This document shows positions 4,011 to 8,745 of a stretch of 8,745 nt of DNA, in pieces. Positions within the stretch are counted from its first letter, which is position 1. Every line of letters begins with the position of its first letter. Origin of the DNA: an uncultured Bacteroidota bacterium (lineage in GTDB: Bacteria > Bacteroidota > Bacteroidia > Bacteroidales > P3); assembly GCA_902766265.1 (NCBI GenBank), contig CACXCY010000140.1, positions 1 to 8,745 on the forward strand. The letters are read 5' to 3'. The position numbers and the translations under genes are program-made. The notes under the pieces are model-generated. The model was not told where the DNA came from. It searched no databases and saw only the letters and a list, made by a program, of their open reading frames with translations.

Positions 4011-7000
4011 ATGATGCATAGGAGGCAGCGCACATACGGATATATCCTGACGACGGCATTTCTCGTGCTGGCTGGCATCGCCGTTTCTGCACAACCATCG
4101 TCGCCCTTCGCCAGCGGCACATGGCTGAAACTGGGGGTACGCAGCACTGGCATCTACAAAATCGACGCCACCACCGTGCCTGCGATCTCTGGCAACAGGG
4201 TGTCCGACATCGCCATCTTTGGCGGCGACGGTGCCATGCTGAGCGAGGACAACGCCGTGGCTCCCACCTATGGGCTGAAAGAGATGTCCGCATGGGTGCA
4301 TGATGCCAACCATGACGGCATCATAGGAACTGGCGACTACATCCTCTTCTATGCCGAAGGTCCTGTAGTGTGGCGCTACGACGTGCAGTACAACCGCGAT
4401 GTACATCTCACCCACAGCTACGCCAACACCAATTATGTGTATCTCTGCACCGACAGAGGGCAAGGGCGCCGCATAACAGCGACAGCAACACCGACCGCCG
4501 AGGGGGCCGACATCACAACCTACACGGCTCACACGCTCTACGAACGCGACCTGACCAACACACACAACAGCGGACGCATTTGGGTGGGCGAGAAATTCTC
4601 GTCGTCCACACCGCACCGCAGCTTCACCCTGACGCTGCCCTCCCCTGTCGTCGGCAACACCACAAGCGTGCGCGTGGGGTTAGCCAGCGTAAGCAACCGC
4701 AGCTCATCGTTCACCGCCACCCTCAACGGCACTCCTCAGACACTCTATTTCGACGGGGTGACACCCTATGGCGTACTCACCTACAACTATCTTGCCGGCA
4801 GTTCGGCCACCCAGTCGATAGACCTTGACTACCAATGCAGCGAAAGCCAAGCCGCAGGATACCTGGACTTTATTGAAATCAGCGCTGAAATCCCCTTGCA
4901 ATACGGCGGATCGCAGATAACTTTCAGCAACGACAGCCATATTGGCGAAGACAATGTGTCGCGCTTTGTAATAAGCCAAGCACCTGCCAGTTTGCGCGTA
5001 TGGGATGTGACCGACATCGACTCGGTGGTCGAGATGCCACTCACCACGACATCGGGCAACGCCTCATTCACCGCCTCGACCCATGAACGCCGCACCTATA
5101 CAGTCTTCGACGGCAACACGTTTCTTGCCCCTTCGTCGGTGGAGACGCTCCCCCGTCAAGATATCAGCGGTGCCGAGAATCCCGACCTCGTCATCGTGAC
5201 CCACGCCGCCTACCGCCAGCAAGCGGCACGTCTGGCAGGATTACACGAAGTGATTGACGGGATGAACACCCTTGTGGTGACACAGGAGGAGGTTTTCAAC
5301 GAGTTCTCTTCGGGCAAGCCAGACCCTATGGCCATACGTGCCATGCTGCGCATGTTTGCCCACCGTGCCGACTCCACCCACCCCCATCCGCGCTATTTGT
5401 TGCTGTTGGGGAAAGGCACCTATGACAACCGCAATATCCTGGGATTGAACCAGACCACCGTAATCACCTACCAGTCGGCGACCTCCTTCACCGATGACAG
5501 CTACGCCACCGTGAGCGACGACCCGCTGGGTTATCTCGGCGACAATGAGAGTGGCCTGACAGGCAACGACCTCGATGTAAGCATAGGTCGTCTGCCGGCC
5601 AAGAGCGTCGCCGAAGCGAACCTGATGGTAGAAAAGATAGAACACTACATGACACTCCGCGATATGGAGGACGCCTCAATACGCGGTGACTGGCGCAACT
5701 ACGTGGCACTGCTGTCGGACGACGCAGACCCCAGCAGTCCAGGAGATATCGACTTCGCCCAGTCGTCGGAACACACCGCCAATCTCATCAACGAGCAGCA
5801 CCCGTGGATTAACGTTGACAAAATCTATGCCGACGCCTACCGCCAGCAGTCGGGTACCATAGGTTCCTACTATCCCGACGTGAACAATGCCCTCAAACAA
5901 CGCATCAACTACGGATGCCTGCTGCTGAATTATATCGGCCACGGCTCCGACCAATACATCGGCACAGAACGTTACATGGAATTGTCCGATATCAGCAGCT
6001 ACACCAATACCGACCGACTGCCCTTCTTTGTGACCAGCACATGCAGCTTTGGCAAGTATGACCGCACCGACGGTGTGTGCGGCGCTGAGGCCTTCCTGCT
6101 GGCTCGCGCCGCCGGCGTAGGTGTCATTGCCGCAGCACGTCCCATCTCGCACATTCAGACATTCAACACCAGCGTGGTGCTCAATGCACTTGACCGGCGC
6201 AACAGCATTGGCGATGCCCTACGAAAGGCCAAGAATGCCCACCCCATGACCCAGAACCGCAGCATCACCCTGCTCGGCGACCCTGCGCTGCATCTCTCTT
6301 TCCCAAAATACCAAGTGGTGGTGACGGCCATCAACGGCGTACCGCTGCGCGACGGCGTGGCCGACAGTGCGCAAGTGCTGTCGAGAGTCACCATCGAGGG
6401 CGAGATACGCGATGCCGACGGCACGTTGCAAAACGACTTCACAGGGCTCATATTCCCCTTGGTGTTCGACCGACAGACACAATGCCGCACCCTGGCCAAC
6501 GACAACGCCGGTACCGAAGTGGACTTCACCCAACAGAAGAACGTGCTATACAAGGGCTGTGACTCGGTGCGCAACGGACACTTCAGCTACAGTTTTGTCG
6601 TGCCACGTGACGTGGACTACCAATTCGGACGCGCCAAACTGAGCCACTACGCCCGCTCGGCCTCCGACAATGCCACAGGCAGTTATGACAATATTTATTT
6701 CGGCGGCTTCGACGAGAGTGTTGTCCTCAGCGAAACCCGTCCCGAAATACGTCTCTATATGGGCGACACCAACTTCCGCAACGGAGGGCTGGTGGACTGC
6801 AACCCCACCCTGCTGGCAGTGTTACAGGATTCGGCAGGCATCAACTCGGTGGGTAGCGGACTGGGGCACGACATCGTGGCCACCCTCGACGGCAACGCCA
6901 ACAGCATTATTGAGCTCAATGATTTCTATGAGACAGACCTCGTCAATCCCCGTCGCGGATTTGTGACCTACCAGCTGGAGCAACTGACCCCAGGATGCCA

Positions 7001-7391
7001 CACGCTGACTCTCAAGGCGTGGAACATCTTCAACTACTCCAACACAGCCACCATAGCATTTACCGTCAGGAGCGCCGACACAGCAGCCATCGGGCGGTTC
7101 TATAGCTATCCCAACCCAGCCCGCGACTGCGCCACCATACATATTGAGCACAACATTCCGTCGACAGTGGTGTCGGCAGTAGTGGACATCTACGACATGC
7201 AAGGACAGCGCGTGCGACGCCTCACCCCCGCCGTAGCCGATGGATCTTATGTGGTGGGGCCCGTGGTGTGGGACTTCCGCGACGAGAGTGGCGCCACCAT
7301 GGCAGGCAGCATCTATGCCGCACGTGTCCTGCTCACCACCGCCGACAAGCAAACCGTCACAGCAGTGACCAAGATTATTAAAATCAAATAA
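4011..7391 (+). CDS. porU: T9SS C-terminal signal peptidase PorU (C25 gingipain family)
   Basis: PorU is the cell-surface cysteine peptidase of the type IX secretion system. It removes the C-terminal sorting domain from cargo and helps attach cargo to A-LPS. The 1126-residue product (P. gingivalis PorU is about 1158) has a signal peptide ending VSA|QP at residue 27, a long beta-rich N-terminal region, a C25 peptidase domain at roughly 389-765, and a FlgD-like Ig / CTD-like module from about 1030 (FYSYPNPARDCATIHI...) to the end. Within C25 I see RYLLLLGKGTYDN, DVSIGRLPAKS, the catalytic His644 in LNYIGHGSDQ and the catalytic Cys678 in TSTCSFGKYDR. The 34-residue His-to-Cys spacing is close to that of RgpB (His211/Cys244). 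ATG at 4011 is followed by a second ATG at 4014; either keeps the signal peptide. porV follows after 88 bp, as in P. gingivalis. Confidence 0.96.
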   Translation: MMHRRQRTYGYILTTAFLVLAGIAVSAQPSSPFASGTWLKLGVRSTGIYKIDATTVPAISGNRVSDIAIFGGDGAMLSEDNAVAPTYGLKEMSAWVHDANHDGIIGTGDYILFYAEGPVVWRYDVQYNRDVHLTHSYANTNYVYLCTDRGQGRRITATATPTAEGADITTYTAHTLYERDLTNTHNSGRIWVGEKFSSSTPHRSFTLTLPSPVVGNTTSVRVGLASVSNRSSSFTATLNGTPQTLYFDGVTPYGVLTYNYLAGSSATQSIDLDYQCSESQAAGYLDFIEISAEIPLQYGGSQITFSNDSHIGEDNVSRFVISQAPASLRVWDVTDIDSVVEMPLTTTSGNASFTASTHERRTYTVFDGNTFLAPSSVETLPRQDISGAENPDLVIVTHAAYRQQAARLAGLHEVIDGMNTLVVTQEEVFNEFSSGKPDPMAIRAMLRMFAHRADSTHPHPRYLLLLGKGTYDNRNILGLNQTTVITYQSATSFTDDSYATVSDDPLGYLGDNESGLTGNDLDVSIGRLPAKSVAEANLMVEKIEHYMTLRDMEDASIRGDWRNYVALLSDDADPSSPGDIDFAQSSEHTANLINEQHPWINVDKIYADAYRQQSGTIGSYYPDVNNALKQRINYGCLLLNYIGHGSDQYIGTERYMELSDISSYTNTDRLPFFVTSTCSFGKYDRTDGVCGAEAFLLARAAGVGVIAAARPISHIQTFNTSVVLNALDRRNSIGDALRKAKNAHPMTQNRSITLLGDPALHLSFPKYQVVVTAINGVPLRDGVADSAQVLSRVTIEGEIRDADGTLQNDFTGLIFPLVFDRQTQCRTLANDNAGTEVDFTQQKNVLYKGCDSVRNGHFSYSFVVPRDVDYQFGRAKLSHYARSASDNATGSYDNIYFGGFDESVVLSETRPEIRLYMGDTNFRNGGLVDCNPTLLAVLQDSAGINSVGSGLGHDIVATLDGNANSIIELNDFYETDLVNPRRGFVTYQLEQLTPGCHTLTLKAWNIFNYSNTATIAFTVRSADTAAIGRFYSYPNPARDCATIHIEHNIPSTVVSAVVDIYDMQGQRVRRLTPAVADGSYVVGPVVWDFRDESGATMAGSIYAARVLLTTADKQTVTAVTKIIKIK

Positions 7392-7433
7392 AGATACAAT
7401 AAAAGAATACTATCGCCGTTTTTTGTGCTGATG

Positions 7434-7450
7434 CCGTCGTTCGCCGACGG
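7434..7450 (+). other. GC-rich hairpin in the porU-porV spacer
   Basis: CCGTCG (7434-7439) pairs perfectly with CGACGG (7445-7450) over a TTCGC loop. It is preceded, not followed, by a T-run (TTTTTT at 7419-7424), so it is not an intrinsic terminator for porU. It lies 30 bp ahead of the porV ATG and could affect relative porU/porV expression or mRNA stability. Confidence 0.4.
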
Positions 7451-7479
7451 ATGCATGATACCGAAACTCCTTGACCTGA

Positions 7480-8643
7480 ATGAAAAGAACACTCTTAGCA
7501 GCCCTCCTTCTCTTGCTCGCCCATGCCGCGTTCGCACAAAGCTATACAGGCCAAAGCAAGAATTATATCTCTACAGGTATGCCCATCCTGCTTATTGCAC
7601 CAGACGCTGTGGCCAGTGCCATGGGTGACGCAGGTGTGGCCTCTACGCCCGATGCCTATTCTGCCCACTGGAACAACGCCAAATACGCGTTCATCAACAA
7701 CAAAGGCGGCATCAGCACCACCTACACCCCCTGGCTTCGCAACCTCGGCCTCTCCGACATGAACCTGCTCTATTTGGCTGGATACTACGGCATCAACAAC
7801 CGCAGTACCTTGGCGGCATCGCTGACCTATTTCTCCCTAGGCGACATACAGCACACCGACGAAGAGGGTACCGACCAAGGTACCTTTATGCCCAATGAGT
7901 TTGCCTTCGATCTCACCTACGCTATGAAGCTCTCCGACAACCTATCCCTCGGCGCCAGCGGACGTTACATACGTGACGACCTCACCAACGGACAGGATGT
8001 GGAACGCCAGACCACCAAAGCTGCCAACTCGCTGGCTGCCGACGTAGGTCTTTATTACCAGAAAGACATCGACCAGAAGCAGACGATGGCCGCAGGCGTG
8101 AACATCAGCAACCTCGGCTCCAAACTCTCCTACTCCGACGACGACACACAGAATGAATTCTTGCCTGCCAACCTGCGCTTTGGCGGACGCTACACCTACA
8201 ATGCCGATGATTTTAACAAAATCAGCGTATTGCTTGACTTCAACAAACTGCTGGTGCCCACACCTCCGCAACTGAACGAAGAGACTGGTGAGTATGAAGG
8301 CAAATACGAAAACATGGCAGACTACCGCAGCACAGGGTCTATCCAGGGTGTATTCAACTCCTTTATGGATGCCCCAGGCGGTTTCAAGGAGGAGCTCTCC
8401 GAGATAGCCCTCTCCGTTGGTGCAGAATACTGGTATGCCAACACCTTCGCCGCCCGCGCCGGTTATTTCTACGAACATGAGAACAAAGGTGGACGCAAAT
8501 ATATCACCCTCGGCATTGGTATGAAATACAACATCTTCGTATTCGACCTCGCCTACCTGATACCCACCTCCGACTTCAGCAACAACCCCTTGGCCAACAC
8601 CATCCGCATATCGCTGGCGCTGAATTTTGCCAAGAGCAAATAA
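7480..8643 (+). CDS. porV: T9SS outer-membrane beta-barrel protein PorV
   Basis: PorV (LptO) is a FadL-like outer-membrane barrel that binds the C-terminal domains of T9SS cargo as they leave the SprA translocon and hands them to PorU. The 387-residue product is close to the P. gingivalis length (about 391). It has a signal peptide MKRTLLAALLLLLAHAAFA with cleavage before Gln20. The mature start contains ASAMGDAGVASTPDAYSAHWNNA, the small-residue N-terminal plug typical of the PorV/PorQ family, then alternating beta strands rich in Tyr and Gly. It closes with NPLANTIRISLALNF, a typical last-strand ending. Adjacency to porU favours PorV over its paralogue PorQ. ispF begins within 17 bp of the stop, so the two are probably co-transcribed. 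Confidence 0.94.
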   Translation: MKRTLLAALLLLLAHAAFAQSYTGQSKNYISTGMPILLIAPDAVASAMGDAGVASTPDAYSAHWNNAKYAFINNKGGISTTYTPWLRNLGLSDMNLLYLAGYYGINNRSTLAASLTYFSLGDIQHTDEEGTDQGTFMPNEFAFDLTYAMKLSDNLSLGASGRYIRDDLTNGQDVERQTTKAANSLAADVGLYYQKDIDQKQTMAAGVNISNLGSKLSYSDDDTQNEFLPANLRFGGRYTYNADDFNKISVLLDFNKLLVPTPPQLNEETGEYEGKYENMADYRSTGSIQGVFNSFMDAPGGFKEELSEIALSVGAEYWYANTFAARAGYFYEHENKGGRKYITLGIGMKYNIFVFDLAYLIPTSDFSNNPLANTIRISLALNFAKSK

Positions 8644-8660
8644 CCAACATGGAAACCCAC

Positions 8661-8745
8661 ATGTTCCGCACAGGCATAGGATATGATGTTCACCGTCTTC
8701 AAGAGGGACTGCCTCTATGGCTGGGCGGCATCAATGTGCCCCATA
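8661..8745 (+). CDS. ispF: 2-C-methyl-D-erythritol 2,4-cyclodiphosphate synthase, N-terminus
   Basis: Only the first 28 codons are inside the window: MFRTGIGYDVHRLQEG, then LPLWLGGINVPH. IspF converts CDP-methylerythritol 2-phosphate into the cyclic diphosphate in the MEP isoprenoid pathway, as a cytosolic Zn2+-dependent homotrimer. The motif GYDVHRL carries two metal ligands (Asp9 and His11, matching E. coli Asp8 and His10), and LWLGGI...PH is the usual next strand. The ATG at 8661 fits the family N-terminus best. An in-frame ATG at 8649 would add METH and leave only 5 bp after the porV stop. It has no functional link to secretion that I know of; the order porU-porV-ispF is, from memory, also seen in Porphyromonas. 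Confidence 0.93.
   Translation, partial: MFRTGIGYDVHRLQEGLPLWLGGINVPH

Noticed and set aside
5676..6152. Long minus-strand open frame within porU
   Set aside because: It is antisense to the conserved C25 domain that holds the catalytic His and Cys, so it is a shadow frame.

Overview
The window looks like chromosomal DNA of a Bacteroidales bacterium, possibly Prevotella-like. Three things support this: a porU-porV-ispF gene order, LolA-like and lipoprotein genes with typical Bacteroidetes signal peptides, and several copies of the Bacteroidetes -7 promoter box TAnnTTTG without obvious Shine-Dalgarno sites. The family-level assignment is inference. No phage, plasmid, transposase, tRNA, rRNA or CRISPR array is visible.

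Left part (1-2154, minus strand): ruvC (Holliday junction resolvase) is followed downstream by an NSS-family sodium:solute symporter gene and then by the start of a lipoprotein gene that leaves the window at base 1. Spacings are 57 and 61 bp, so the three could share a transcript.

First intergenic region (2155-2773): this divergent region holds a promoter-like box for ruvC, a second leftward promoter box with a possible 33-codon small ORF, a rightward promoter box for the LolA-like gene, an 11-bp-period repeat array (GTTAG units), a 9-bp tandem repeat and an 8-bp dyad.

Middle (2774-4010): a LolA-like periplasmic protein is followed by a terminator-like hairpin. Behind it lies a very structured intergenic stretch with a second 11-bp-period array (five units), two tandem 74-bp units whose inner hairpin shows compensatory base changes, a further hairpin, and a 20-bp imperfect inverted repeat ahead of porU.

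Right part (4011-8745, plus strand): porU, porV and the start of ispF. PorU is the C25-family cysteine peptidase that trims C-terminal signals from type IX secretion (T9SS) cargo. PorV is the outer-membrane barrel shuttle that delivers cargo to it. ispF belongs to isoprenoid precursor synthesis and is only a neighbour.

The protein-coding genes are all of known families. The most unusual material is in the two intergenic regions, above all the 74-bp tandem structured repeat and the pair of 11-bp-period arrays on either side of the LolA-like gene.
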